The notes: generated by a model not told the origin, from the letters alone. A stretch of 9,061 nucleotides of DNA from Lentisphaeria bacterium (GCA_017623265.1 JAGAPM010000086.1:1-9061), one strand, 5' to 3'. Shown: positions 1 through 7,230, counted from the first letter of the stretch. Made by a program: numbers and translations.

Positions 1-1
1 G

Positions 2-133
2 CTCGAACAGGGGATGATCTCTCCGGAAGATATGAACCTGTTCTATCTTGCGGACAATGCCGAAGAAGCCTGCGAGTACATCAAGGCATGGCATGCAAAG
101 AACGGACGGGAATCCACCGTGCAGAATGTGTAA
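2..133 (+). CDS. LOG family (lysine decarboxylase-like) protein, C-terminal fragment
   Basis: Only the last 43 codons and the TAA stop are in the window; the gene begins to the left. The visible peptide contains GMISPEDMNLFYLADNAEEA followed by CEYIKAWH. This resembles the usual end of TIGR00730/LOG-family Rossmann proteins, where a 'G.isp.dl.lf...d.peEa...i' stretch closes the domain. LOG proteins are cytosolic nucleotide-binding enzymes, and the characterised members release cytokinin-type bases from nucleoside monophosphates. The catalytic PGGxGTxxE motif would lie outside the window, so activity cannot be judged. A strong intrinsic terminator follows the stop by about 28 bases, so this gene ends its transcription unit. 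The family call rests on a short tail only. Confidence 0.6.
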   Translation, partial: LEQGMISPEDMNLFYLADNAEEACEYIKAWHAKNGRESTVQNV

Positions 134-161
134 AAGAATCAATACAAACAACTGAAGATTA

Positions 162-187
162 AGCGGAGCTGAAACTCCGCTTTTTTT
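162..187 (+). terminator. Rho-independent terminator after the LOG-family gene
   Basis: AGCGGAG (162-168) pairs perfectly with CTCCGCT (175-181) around a 6-base loop and runs directly into seven T (181-187). It lies 28 bases past the stop of the left-edge gene on the same strand. Confidence 0.9.
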
Positions 188-191
188 GTAT

Positions 192-229
192 AAAAAACGC
201 TCCTGCGGCACGTGGCAGCAGGAGCGTTT
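192..229 (-). terminator. Rho-independent terminator of the intact paralog
   Basis: AAACGCTCCTGC (195-206) pairs perfectly with 218-229, giving a 12-bp stem with an 11-base loop. Read on the minus strand it is followed by a T run (the A tract 192-197). It lies about 26 bases past the minus-strand stop at 256. Together with the plus-strand terminator just to the left it insulates two convergent transcription units. Confidence 0.88.
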
Positions 230-255
230 ACGTTTTTTCAGTTACCGGTCAGTGA

Positions 256-2466
256 TCAGCGCTGGTTGTACTTTTCGTGGGGGAAGAGTACGGGCGCATC
301 CATCTGCATGAATTCGCCGGGCTGGAGCGTGATGAACTTCTTGTGACCGAAATAATGCAGCACACACTTGCGCGGGTTGTCATAGTCCAGGTTCAGGAAG
401 CAGATCTTACCGCCATCCGGGAAGTAGGAGAAGATCATCCACTTGCAGTCTTCATCCGGGTTTTCGAAGTCAGGTCCGGTGATCCAGACATGACCGCGTC
501 CCTGCTTGGCAACGTATTCATAGAGATAATCCATCAAGCCCCGGTCGTCATCGAAGGAACCGGCACCGTTGTTGCTGTTGAGTGCGCCGGGATAGCACCA
601 GGTGTTGATGAAGTACACTTCACCCTTGCCGCTCTTGCAGCGGATAATGACCGGGCGCATATCTTCATCGTCCACCGCCATGTGTTCATAGCAGTCCGCC
701 GGATTGGTGTATTCCAGTTCCGCAAGAGGCGCAGCAATGATACCGAGACGGCGTGCAAGGATCAAGCCCATATCGTTGGGCTTTTCGCGTTGGGGTCCCG
801 GACCGGTAGCCCAGTAGAAACGGGAACCTTTACCGGTGATCTTCAAGCCGCAGAGTTCGCTGAAGTCGCCCTTATTGACCAGATCATCAATCGTAAAGTT
901 ATCGTGACGGCGGCATTTATCCTTGGAGAGATGCGGAATGGCAAGACAGACTTTACCGCCCGCCTTCACATATTCGCAAAGGATTTTGTACTGCTTGTCC
1001 GAGCAGGTATTCCACCCGGCAAAGATCAGCACCTTATAGTTGTTGATCAGGAAGTCCGCCGTAATGTTATCGTTCACAAAACTGACTACGTCTGCCTGCC
1101 CGTACGGGGTTGCTCCGAAGTGCAGGTTCTTGTGGGGCAGGAACATTTTCGGCTTCGGAAAGATCACATTGTACAGGATGCCGACACCGGCTTCGGGAGC
1201 GCCGGGGACCCAGCGGGGATTGTATTCGGCGATTTTATATGCTGCAGCAATGGCACCGTTGAAGAAAGAGCCACAGCCGCCCAGGTCAAGGTTCCCCTTC
1301 ACGAGACCGATGGTCGCTTCCGGCTGACCGGCAGGTGCGGGGTTCTCTTTCGTGTAGTCATAGAAATCGGAAATAATCTTGCGGTATTCCGTGGCGACCG
1401 GGGAACGGTAGCCGATGTTGACAAAAAGCTTTTCCGCTTCTTTCATCAGGCGGGGACGGTCTTCTTCATTGATCGTGTAACCGCCGGGATTGTTCAGGCG
1501 GTCGCTGGCGCGGGGCATGGTCTGCATGGGGGAGTCTTCACAGAGGGAGGACTGAAGCGCCCAGTTGCCGCTTTCATTGATGATCATTTTCGCACCGGTC
1601 ATGTACTTGAGATACATGGAGGTTTTGAGTGTATCCATCTTATGCGGGTTTTTGTGGGGCAGATAGGAATACCATTCATGCGCCAGGTGGGACCCCCAGA
1701 TCGGCAGGTTGAAGGAACGGTAGAGACCGCGGTTCAGAGCGGAGGCGAGCGTCAGGTTGCCGAAGGGGAAGTCTTCCGTGCAGGGAACTTCCACACCCGC
1801 TGCAACTTCGTAGTCGATATAATAGTTGGCGCTGGTCGCCATGACCAGCCCCCAATCCCGTTCGTGACGGTTGTCCACCCAGTCTTTGACCTTCTTCATG
1901 AAGATGTCGGCAGCATCCTGCAGGCTGGCATTCTGCGCCTGTTCTTCAGTCATATCCCGGTCCACATTGGTGCTGCCGGCATAGAGTCCCATGGAGAAGC
2001 GTTCGCCGAAGTCGTAACCGAGATAGAACTTGCCCAGTTCTTTGAAGCGCTTGGAGGTTTCTTCCGGGGCATCAGCATAAAACGCAATGGAGTAAAGACC
2101 GGCTTTTTCCGCTTCCTGCATCAGGTTCCAGAGGACGTCGTCTTTTGCCCAGAACTGCAGAAGGTTGCCCTGGTTATCCTTCTGACAAAGCTTCACAATG
2201 TCACGGCGCGGGGGCGCATCCGGAGCGACCCAGTAGCTGAAGCAGCGACCGCCGCAGAGGATCGCGCCTTCACCGTTATCTGTGTGGCTGTAAACACCGG
2301 AGCCGATAAACACGCCGTTGGGGGGCAGTTCGATCTTGTTGGTAAAATATTTCTTCGGGGCGGGTGCCGCTGCCTTCTTGGCGGGAGCAGCCTTCTTTGC
2401 AGGTGCTTCTGCCTTCTTTGCGGGAGCAGCCTTCTTTGCGGATGCAGACTTCTTGGTTGCAGCCAT
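256..2466 (-). CDS. Large uncharacterised glycoside-hydrolase-like protein with basic Lys/Ala/Pro tail (intact paralog)
   Basis: A protein of 736 residues. Residues 1-39 are a low-complexity tail of APAKKA-type repeats with no hydrophobic signal peptide, so a cytoplasmic location is likely. Residues about 45-380 look like an alpha/beta barrel; conserved carboxylates that could be catalytic occur in VPCTEDFPFG (E231), GSHLAHEWYSY (E264) and MIINESGNW (E298). Residues about 455-545 (NNYKVLIFAGWNTCSDKQYK, then LCEYVKAGGKVCL) match the pattern of the GATase-like trimerisation domain of GH42-type enzymes. The end (about 655-723, with a closing LQPGEF) looks like a beta-sandwich. The start is fixed by AGGAG seven bases upstream of the ATG. 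The gene has its own promoter and terminator, so it is a single-gene unit. A truncated paralog lies directly upstream on the same strand. The substrate and exact family are unknown; the hydrolase call is inferred from architecture, not from a recognised family signature. Confidence 0.75.
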   Translation of the reverse strand: MAATKKSASAKKAAPAKKAEAPAKKAAPAKKAAAPAPKKYFTNKIELPPNGVFIGSGVYSHTDNGEGAILCGGRCFSYWVAPDAPPRRDIVKLCQKDNQGNLLQFWAKDDVLWNLMQEAEKAGLYSIAFYADAPEETSKRFKELGKFYLGYDFGERFSMGLYAGSTNVDRDMTEEQAQNASLQDAADIFMKKVKDWVDNRHERDWGLVMATSANYYIDYEVAAGVEVPCTEDFPFGNLTLASALNRGLYRSFNLPIWGSHLAHEWYSYLPHKNPHKMDTLKTSMYLKYMTGAKMIINESGNWALQSSLCEDSPMQTMPRASDRLNNPGGYTINEEDRPRLMKEAEKLFVNIGYRSPVATEYRKIISDFYDYTKENPAPAGQPEATIGLVKGNLDLGGCGSFFNGAIAAAYKIAEYNPRWVPGAPEAGVGILYNVIFPKPKMFLPHKNLHFGATPYGQADVVSFVNDNITADFLINNYKVLIFAGWNTCSDKQYKILCEYVKAGGKVCLAIPHLSKDKCRRHDNFTIDDLVNKGDFSELCGLKITGKGSRFYWATGPGPQREKPNDMGLILARRLGIIAAPLAELEYTNPADCYEHMAVDDEDMRPVIIRCKSGKGEVYFINTWCYPGALNSNNGAGSFDDDRGLMDYLYEYVAKQGRGHVWITGPDFENPDEDCKWMIFSYFPDGGKICFLNLDYDNPRKCVLHYFGHKKFITLQPGEFMQMDAPVLFPHEKYNQR
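2372..2463 (-). repeat. Short tandem repeat encoding the APAKKA tail
   Basis: Units of 18, 21, 18 and 18 bases (2372-2389, 2390-2410, 2411-2428, 2429-2446), each built on GCCTTCTTTGCGGGAGCA or a close variant, plus a degenerate fifth unit. On the minus strand each encodes APAKKA or a variant. The units are multiples of three, so gain or loss of copies keeps the frame. The neighbouring paralog has only a short basic stretch at the same place. Confidence 0.85.
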
Positions 2467-2543
2467 GTTGTTTCTCCTCTCGGATCGACTTGTTTTTGTG
2501 TTTGTTTTAAGTTCAATAAAAAGACAAAATCAGAAACTCGGTA

Positions 2544-2571
2544 AAGGTAGCACTCTTTCAAGTCTTTTCAA
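2544..2571 (-). promoter_or_regulatory. Sigma70-type promoter with extended -10 for the intact paralog
   Basis: On the minus strand TTGAAA (2566-2571) is followed after 16 bases by TACCTT (2544-2549), preceded by TGC, an extended -10 pattern. The expected start of transcription is near 2537, giving a leader of roughly 70 bases before the ATG at 2466. The block TGCTACCTTT recurs in the promoter of the second paralog although the surrounding sequence differs. Confidence 0.55.
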
Positions 2572-2605
2572 GGCGGAAATACCGTGTTTTCAAAGAAAAA
2601 AGCAG

Positions 2606-2637
2606 AAAAAAAGCTCCGGCGGAGACCGGCCGGAGCT
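2606..2637 (-). terminator. Rho-independent terminator of the broken paralog
   Basis: AGCTCCGGC (2612-2620) pairs with GCCGGAGCT (2629-2637) around an 8-base loop. Read on the minus strand it is followed by seven T (the A tract 2606-2612). It lies 23 bases beyond the final stop of the upstream paralog and just before the promoter of the next gene, so the two paralogs are separate transcription units. Confidence 0.9.
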
Positions 2638-2660
2638 GAAATCGGAAATTTTGCTTTCTT

Positions 2661-4805
2661 TTAACGCTGATTGTACTTTTCATGAGGCTGCAGCACGGGC
2701 GCATCCATCTGCATGAATTCGCCGGGCTGGAGCGTGATAAATTTCTTGTGACCGAAGTAATGCAGCACGCACTTGCGTTCGTGATCGTAGTCCAGATTCA
2801 GGAAGCAGATCCTGCCGCCATCCGGGAAGTAGGAGAAGTTGATCCACTTGCAGTCTTCATCCGGATTTTCAAAGTCGGGACCCGTGATCCAGACATGACC
2901 GCGCCCCTGTTTGGCGACGTATTCGTAGAGATAGTCCATGAGACCGCGATCATCGCAGAGCGCCCCTGCTCCGTTGTTCTGGTTCAGGCTGCCTGGGTAA
3001 GCCCATGTATTGACAAATTAAACTTCGCCCTTTCCGCTCTTGCAACGTACAATGACGGGGAGCATATCTTCATCATCCACAGCCAGAAGTTCATAATTTT
3101 CAGGCGGATTGGTAAATTCCAGTTCGCCCAGCGGAGCCGCAATGATCCCGAGACGGCGTGCCAGTACCATACCCATGGCGTTTGGCTTGTGGTCAAGGGT
3201 GTAACCGGTCGCCCAGTAGAAACGGCGTCCCTGCTTTGTGACCTTCAAACCGCAGAGTTCACTGAAGTCGCCCTGATTCACAAGATCTTCCAGTTTGAAG
3301 GTGTTATGACGGCGAGTCATATCCTTGGAAAGGTGGGGGATGCCGATACAAAGTTTGCCGCCCGCCTGAACGTATTCGCAAAGGACTTTGTACTGTTTGT
3401 CCGAACAGGTGTTCCAGCCGGAGAAGATCAACACCTTATAGTTATTGATCAGAAAGTCGGCTGTAACATTGTCATTGGCAAAGCTGACAATGTCCGCCTG
3501 ACCATACGGCGTAGCGCCGAAATGCAGATTTTTGTTCGGATAGAACATAGTCTTCGGACGGGGGAACAGCACATTTTCCAGAATTTGGAATCCGGCTTCC
3601 GGCGCACCCGGTATCCAGTTGGGATTGTATTCCGCCACATCGTACGCCGCAGCGATCGCACCATTCATGGCAGTACCGATCCCGGCAAGATCAAGATTCC
3701 CTTTGGCGATACCGATGACCGCTTCCGGCTGACCGGCAGGGGCGGGATTTTCTTTGGTATAGTTGTAGAAATCGGAAATGATCTGGCGGTATTCCGTAGC
3801 GACCGGAGAACGGTAGCCGATGTTCGGGAAGAGTTTTTCCGCCGCAGGCATCAGGCTTGCCTTGAATTCATCGGACAAAGCACGACCCGTTCCGGGATTG
3901 CTGAGACGGTCGCCGCCACGGGGCATGGTGTGCATGGGAGAGTCTTCACAGAGAGAGGACTGCAAGCCCCAGTTGCCGCTTTCGTTGATGATCATCTTCG
4001 CACCCGTCATGTACTTGAGGAACATGGCAGTCTTCAAAGATTCCATTTTGTGCGGGTTCTTGTGGGGCAGATAAGAATACCATTCGTGCGCCAGATGGGA
4101 TCCCCAGATGGGCAGATTATAAGACCGGAACAAACCGCGGTTCATGGCAGATGCAGTGGTCAGGTTGCCAAAGGGAAAGTCTTCCGTACAGGGCACTTCC
4201 ACACCCGCCGCCACCTCGTAGTCAATATAGAAATTGGCGCTGGTCGCCATGACAAGCCCCCAATCCTTTTCATGGCGGTCATCCACCCACGCCTTGACTT
4301 TGCCCATAAAAAGATCGGCAGCATCCCGCAGACTCATGTTCTGAGCTTTCTTTTTTGTCATTTTCGTGCCGTCGCAAAGGGTATCAACGCCCCGGAAGAT
4401 CCCCATTGAAAACCGTTCGCCGAAGTCATAGCCGAGATAGGAAGTCCCCAGCTTTTTGAACTGTTTGGAGATTTTTTCTTCCGCATCGGAATAAAATGCA
4501 ACGGAGTAAAGACCGGCATCCTTCGCCTCTTTCATCAGTTCCAGCAGTTCCTCATGCTTCGCCCAGAACTGGAGCAGATTGCCCTGATTTTCCTTCAAAC
4601 ACAACTGTACGATCTCATGGAATTTCGGGTTCTCCGGCGCGGTCCAGTAAGTAAAAGCGCGTCCGCCCACATAAAGTCCACCTTTGTGAGGGTACACTCC
4701 GGAACCGACAAAGACACCGTTTTCCGGCAATTCGATCGTGTTCGTAAAATACTTCTTTTTCGCTGCTTTTTTCGCTGAAACCGATGTTTTCTTTCTGGAA
4801 GACAT
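2661..4805 (-). pseudogene. Glycoside-hydrolase-like paralog interrupted by one in-frame TAA
   Basis: The reading frame spans 715 codons and aligns along its whole length with the intact paralog (roughly three quarters identical by eye). One TAA at 3018-3020 stands where the paralog has tyrosine in GKGEVYFINTW. Before it lie 595 residues, including the barrel with VPCTEDFPFG, GSHLAHEWYSY and INESGNW, and the GATase-like part. After it the frame stays open for 118 residues to the natural TAA at 2661. A later ATG at 2939 has no ribosome-binding site. I chose the start at 4805 (MSSRKKT) because AGGAG lies 8 bases upstream and it aligns with the paralog's basic N-terminus. An in-frame ATG at 4877 lies upstream of the proposed promoter and is unlikely to be used. 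The promoter and terminator are intact, so inactivation looks recent, or the stop is a sequence error, or the 595-residue product works without its C-terminal sandwich. Confidence 0.8.
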
Positions 4806-4856
4806 GCTGGCATCTCCTGTATTTGTGATGATCTTGAATTTTTCGAAACCGGATAA

Positions 4857-4885
4857 AAGGTAGCATGATTGATCCACAATTGCAA
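4857..4885 (-). promoter_or_regulatory. Sigma70-type promoter for the broken paralog
   Basis: On the minus strand TTGCAA (4880-4885) is followed after 17 bases by TACCTT (4857-4862), preceded by TGC. The ten-base block TGCTACCTTT matches that of the sister gene's promoter. The ATG at 4805 lies 52 bases beyond the -10 element. Three ATGTCA repeats lie directly upstream. Confidence 0.5.
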
Positions 4886-4892
4886 GGAAAAA

Positions 4893-4939
4893 ATGTCAAC
4901 ATTATGAAAAAAATGTCAGATTTTATAACAATTATGTCA
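4893..4939. promoter_or_regulatory. Three phased ATGTCA direct repeats, possible regulator sites
   Basis: ATGTCA occurs at 4893-4898, 4913-4918 and 4934-4939, in the same orientation and with repeat intervals of 20 and 21 bases, about two helical turns. Relative to the predicted start of the minus-strand gene (about 4850) the centres fall near -45, -65 and -86, spacing that would suit an activator. The repeats also lie upstream of asd on the other strand. No regulator is identified. Confidence 0.4.
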
Positions 4940-4941
4940 GT

Positions 4942-4999
4942 GCAGGCCAAGGGACGGGGACGGCGGCGCACGGGGCAGCCGCTGTCCCCGTCCTCCTGC
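4942..4999. repeat. Long GC-rich inverted repeat in the divergent spacer
   Basis: Arms 4952-4967 and 4978-4993 pair over 16 positions with a single G-T wobble and a 10-base loop. An outer 5-bp extension (GCAGG 4942-4946 with CCTGC 4995-4999) lies beyond an internal loop. No T run follows on either strand, so it is not a typical terminator. Its base composition is far richer in GC than the AT-rich flanks. Confidence 0.7.
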
Positions 5000-5034
5000 C
5001 TTGCGAAAAATCCGTACTTTTCCAGAAAAACCAT

Positions 5035-5062
5035 TTGAAAAAACGGCTTACCGGTGTATCTT
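5035..5062 (+). promoter_or_regulatory. Candidate sigma70 promoter of asd
   Basis: TTGAAA (5035-5040) is followed after 16 bases by TATCTT (5057-5062). Expected transcription start is near 5069, leaving a leader of about 40 bases that ends in CGGAG before the ATG at 5109. Confidence 0.5.
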
Positions 5063-5108
5063 ATACACTTGCATATTCTTTTTAACACTAACATACGGAG
5101 TCTTAAAA

Positions 5109-6125
5109 ATGGCTAAAACTTACAGAGTAGCGATCGTCGGTGCCACTGGTGCAGTCGGTATCGAAATGCTCAAAACCCTTGAAAACCGCAAATTTCCTGT
5201 TTCCACGCTGAAGCTGCTGGCATCCGCGAAATCTGCCGGTAAAACATTCCAGTTCAACGGTAAAGATGTTGTGGTGGAAGAGCTGACAAAGGACTCCTTC
5301 AAGGATGTGGATATTGCGCTCTTCTCTGCAGGCGGCGATATTTCCCGCGAATACGCACAGGCGTGCGTTGATTCCGGTGCGGTCATGATCGACAATTCCA
5401 GCGCTTTCCGCATGGATCCCAACATTCCTCTCGTTGTTTCCGAAGTCAACCCGGAAGATGTCTTCACCCACAAGGGTATCATTGCCAACCCGAACTGCAC
5501 CACCGCCATCATGTGCGTTGCAGTCTACCCGCTCCACAAGGCAAAAGGTCTGAAGCGCATGATCGCCTCCACTTATCAGGCGGCATCCGGCGGCGGTCAG
5601 AAGGCAATGAACGAACTCATTGAACAGACCCGCGATGTTCTGGACGGCAAGGAAGCCCAGGTCAAGGTCATGGCGCAGCAGATCGCCTTCAACCTGTTCC
5701 CCCACATCGACTCCTTCACGGAAAACGGTTACACCAAGGAAGAGATGAAGATGGTGAATGAAACCCGCAAGATCATGCACCTGCCCGAAGCACAGATCTC
5801 CTGCACCTGTGTTCGTATTCCGATCCTCCGCGCTCACTCCGAATCCCTGAACCTGGAATTTGAAAACGAGATTACAGTGGAAGAAGCACAGGAAATCATC
5901 AAGAACGCTCCCGGCGTGCAGCTGCGTGACAATCCGGCGGAAAAGATCTATCCCATGCCGAAGGATGCAACCGGTATGTACGATGTTCTCGTTGGCAGAA
6001 TCCGTCAGGATGTCTCCAGAACGGACAAGCGCGGCCTCGATATCTTTGTCAGCGGCGACCAGCTGCTCAAGGGTGCGGCTCTGAACGCTGTCCAGATCGC
6101 AGAAGTCCTCATCAGCAGAGACTGA
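5109..6125 (+). CDS. asd: Aspartate-semialdehyde dehydrogenase
   Basis: A cytosolic enzyme that reduces aspartyl phosphate to aspartate semialdehyde with NADPH, the branch point to lysine/diaminopimelate, threonine, methionine and isoleucine. The 338-residue length is normal for the family. Visible signatures are the N-terminal nucleotide-binding GATGAVG (11-17), the catalytic cysteine C130 in NPNCTT, the STYQAASGGG stretch (154-163), and RAHSE with the expected catalytic histidine H243. The start at 5109 is chosen because the nucleotide-binding strand begins right after it (MAKTYRVAIVGATG) and CGGAG lies 8 bases upstream. An upstream in-frame ATG at 5001 precedes the likely promoter and would add 36 unrelated residues. 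The gene is monocistronic, with its own promoter and a strong terminator. No neighbour belongs to the same pathway. Confidence 0.97.
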   Translation: MAKTYRVAIVGATGAVGIEMLKTLENRKFPVSTLKLLASAKSAGKTFQFNGKDVVVEELTKDSFKDVDIALFSAGGDISREYAQACVDSGAVMIDNSSAFRMDPNIPLVVSEVNPEDVFTHKGIIANPNCTTAIMCVAVYPLHKAKGLKRMIASTYQAASGGGQKAMNELIEQTRDVLDGKEAQVKVMAQQIAFNLFPHIDSFTENGYTKEEMKMVNETRKIMHLPEAQISCTCVRIPILRAHSESLNLEFENEITVEEAQEIIKNAPGVQLRDNPAEKIYPMPKDATGMYDVLVGRIRQDVSRTDKRGLDIFVSGDQLLKGAALNAVQIAEVLISRD

Positions 6126-6146
6126 TCTATCATCTATTCTGATCCT

Positions 6147-6180
6147 AACGGGAAAGGCTGAAAAGTCTTTCCCGTTTTTT
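6147..6180 (+). terminator. Rho-independent terminator of asd
   Basis: AACGGGAAAG (6147-6156) pairs perfectly with CTTTCCCGTT (6167-6176) around a 10-base loop, followed by a T run (6175-6180). The -35 element of the next promoter begins only three bases later. Confidence 0.92.
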
Positions 6181-6182
6181 GT

Positions 6183-6210
6183 TTGACATTTTTCCTTATG
6201 ATGTTATATT
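6183..6210 (+). promoter_or_regulatory. Near-consensus sigma70 promoter of the glycosyltransferase gene
   Basis: A perfect TTGACA (6183-6188), a 16-base spacer and TATATT (6205-6210) preceded by TGT, an extended -10 pattern. Expected start near 6217, giving a leader of about 28 bases. Confidence 0.8.
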
Positions 6211-6244
6211 ACACTCAAGCTCGAACAAAGGAAAAATCATTCTC

Positions 6245-7186
6245 ATGGATAAAATCGCAGTTCTGATCCCCTGTTATAATGAAGCGGCAACGATCCGTCA
6301 GGTCGTTTCCGACTTCCATACACAGCTTCCGGATGCAGTGATCTATGTGTACGATAACAACAGCACGGATGACACCGCCGCCATTGCCGCCGATGCCGGA
6401 GCGATCGTCCGCCACGAATACAAACAGGGCAAGGGCAATGTGATCCGCCGCATGTTCCGGGAGATCGATGCCGAATGTTACCTTATGGTGGACGGTGACG
6501 CCACCTACCCCGCAGATGCCGCCCCTGCCATGTGTCAATATATCTTTGACAGACAGGCGGACATGGTGATCGGTGACCGGCTTTCCTCCACGTATTTTCA
6601 GGAGAACAAACGGCTGTTCCACGGGTTCGGAAACCGTTTGGTCCGCTACACGATCAACCGGCTGTTCCATGCGAATATCCGGGATATCATGACTGGTTAT
6701 CGAGCGTTCAGCTACCACTTTGTCAAGACCTTCCCCGTGCTTTCCTGCGGATTTGAACTGGAAACAGAGATGACGATCCATGCGGTCAGCCGGGACTTGA
6801 ACATTGTCAATCACATCATTGACTACAAGGACCGTCCCGAAGGCAGTGAATCGAAACTGAACACCTGCCGTGACGGGATCCGTGTTCTTCTGATGATCCT
6901 GCGTCTGTGGAAAGATGCCAAACCGTTGCAATTTTTCTCTGCCATTGCCGCCTTTCTGCTGTTGGTAAGCATGATTCTGCTGGTGCCGGTTTTCATTGAA
7001 TATTTCCAAACCGGGCTGGTGCGCCGTTTCCCAACGCTTTTTGTGGGGTGTTGTGGTGGTCTGGCGGCTTTTCAGGCATTTTACAGTGGGCTGCAGCTCT
7101 CCACTTACAATAAAAAAGCACGGTCCGATTTTGAGTATCAACTCAAACAGACTACGGAAGAATTGCGCCGCAAAAAAAGGAAATAA
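6245..7186 (+). CDS. GT2 family polyprenyl-phosphate glycosyltransferase (GtrB/DPM1-like), membrane-anchored
   Basis: 313 residues. The GT-A catalytic domain shows LIPCYNE (7-13), DNNSTDDT (37-44), GKGN (62-65) and the metal-binding DGDATYP (83-89). GYRAFS (151-156), GFELETEM (169-176) and the GSESKLNTCRDG stretch (200-211) are typical of dolichol/undecaprenyl-phosphate glycosyltransferases of the DPM1/GtrB group. Two hydrophobic helices follow (about 229-252 and 262-285), then a basic cytoplasmic tail. The expected role is transfer of a sugar from a nucleotide donor to undecaprenyl phosphate at the inner face of the membrane, for cell-envelope glycan building; the sugar cannot be told. I chose ATG 6245 because it starts at the Rossmann strand and lies downstream of a strong promoter; a TTG start at 6179 falls in the preceding terminator. 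The ribosome-binding site (AAAGGA) is about 12 bases upstream, rather far. No terminator is seen before the next gene, 49 bases on. Confidence 0.9.
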   Translation: MDKIAVLIPCYNEAATIRQVVSDFHTQLPDAVIYVYDNNSTDDTAAIAADAGAIVRHEYKQGKGNVIRRMFREIDAECYLMVDGDATYPADAAPAMCQYIFDRQADMVIGDRLSSTYFQENKRLFHGFGNRLVRYTINRLFHANIRDIMTGYRAFSYHFVKTFPVLSCGFELETEMTIHAVSRDLNIVNHIIDYKDRPEGSESKLNTCRDGIRVLLMILRLWKDAKPLQFFSAIAAFLLLVSMILLVPVFIEYFQTGLVRRFPTLFVGCCGGLAAFQAFYSGLQLSTYNKKARSDFEYQLKQTTEELRRKKRK

Positions 7187-7203
7187 CACCGTTTTTCTTT
7201 GAC

Positions 7204-7230
7204 GCTCCTCCCCATTCCAGCGAAAGGAGC
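7204..7230 (+). promoter_or_regulatory. Possible hairpin covering the ribosome-binding site of the small cassette
   Basis: GCTCCT (7204-7209) is complementary to AGGAGC (7225-7230), which contains the Shine-Dalgarno sequence of the gene starting at 7236. Six pairs with a 15-base loop could mask the site. The stem is short, so this is tentative. Confidence 0.3.

Noticed and set aside
277..2544. A 755-codon open frame on the plus strand opposite the intact paralog
   Set aside because: It mirrors the codon pattern of the real minus-strand gene, has no recognisable domain, runs over that gene's promoter, and the equivalent frame over the second paralog differs in extent. Protein similarity between the copies is clear only on the minus strand.
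2661..2939. Separate small gene starting at the ATG at 2939
   Set aside because: No Shine-Dalgarno sequence precedes it, and it aligns as the direct in-frame continuation of the broken paralog.
2682..4409. A 575-codon open frame on the plus strand opposite the broken paralog
   Set aside because: Same mirror effect; no ribosome-binding site or recognisable motif.
4806..4877. Upstream start of the broken paralog at 4877
   Set aside because: It would lie upstream of the proposed promoter, the added 24 residues have no counterpart in the paralog, and the ATG at 4805 has a good AGGAG.
6179..6244. TTG start at 6179 for the glycosyltransferase
   Set aside because: It falls in the T run of the asd terminator and upstream of the transcription start predicted from the TTGACA/TATATT promoter.
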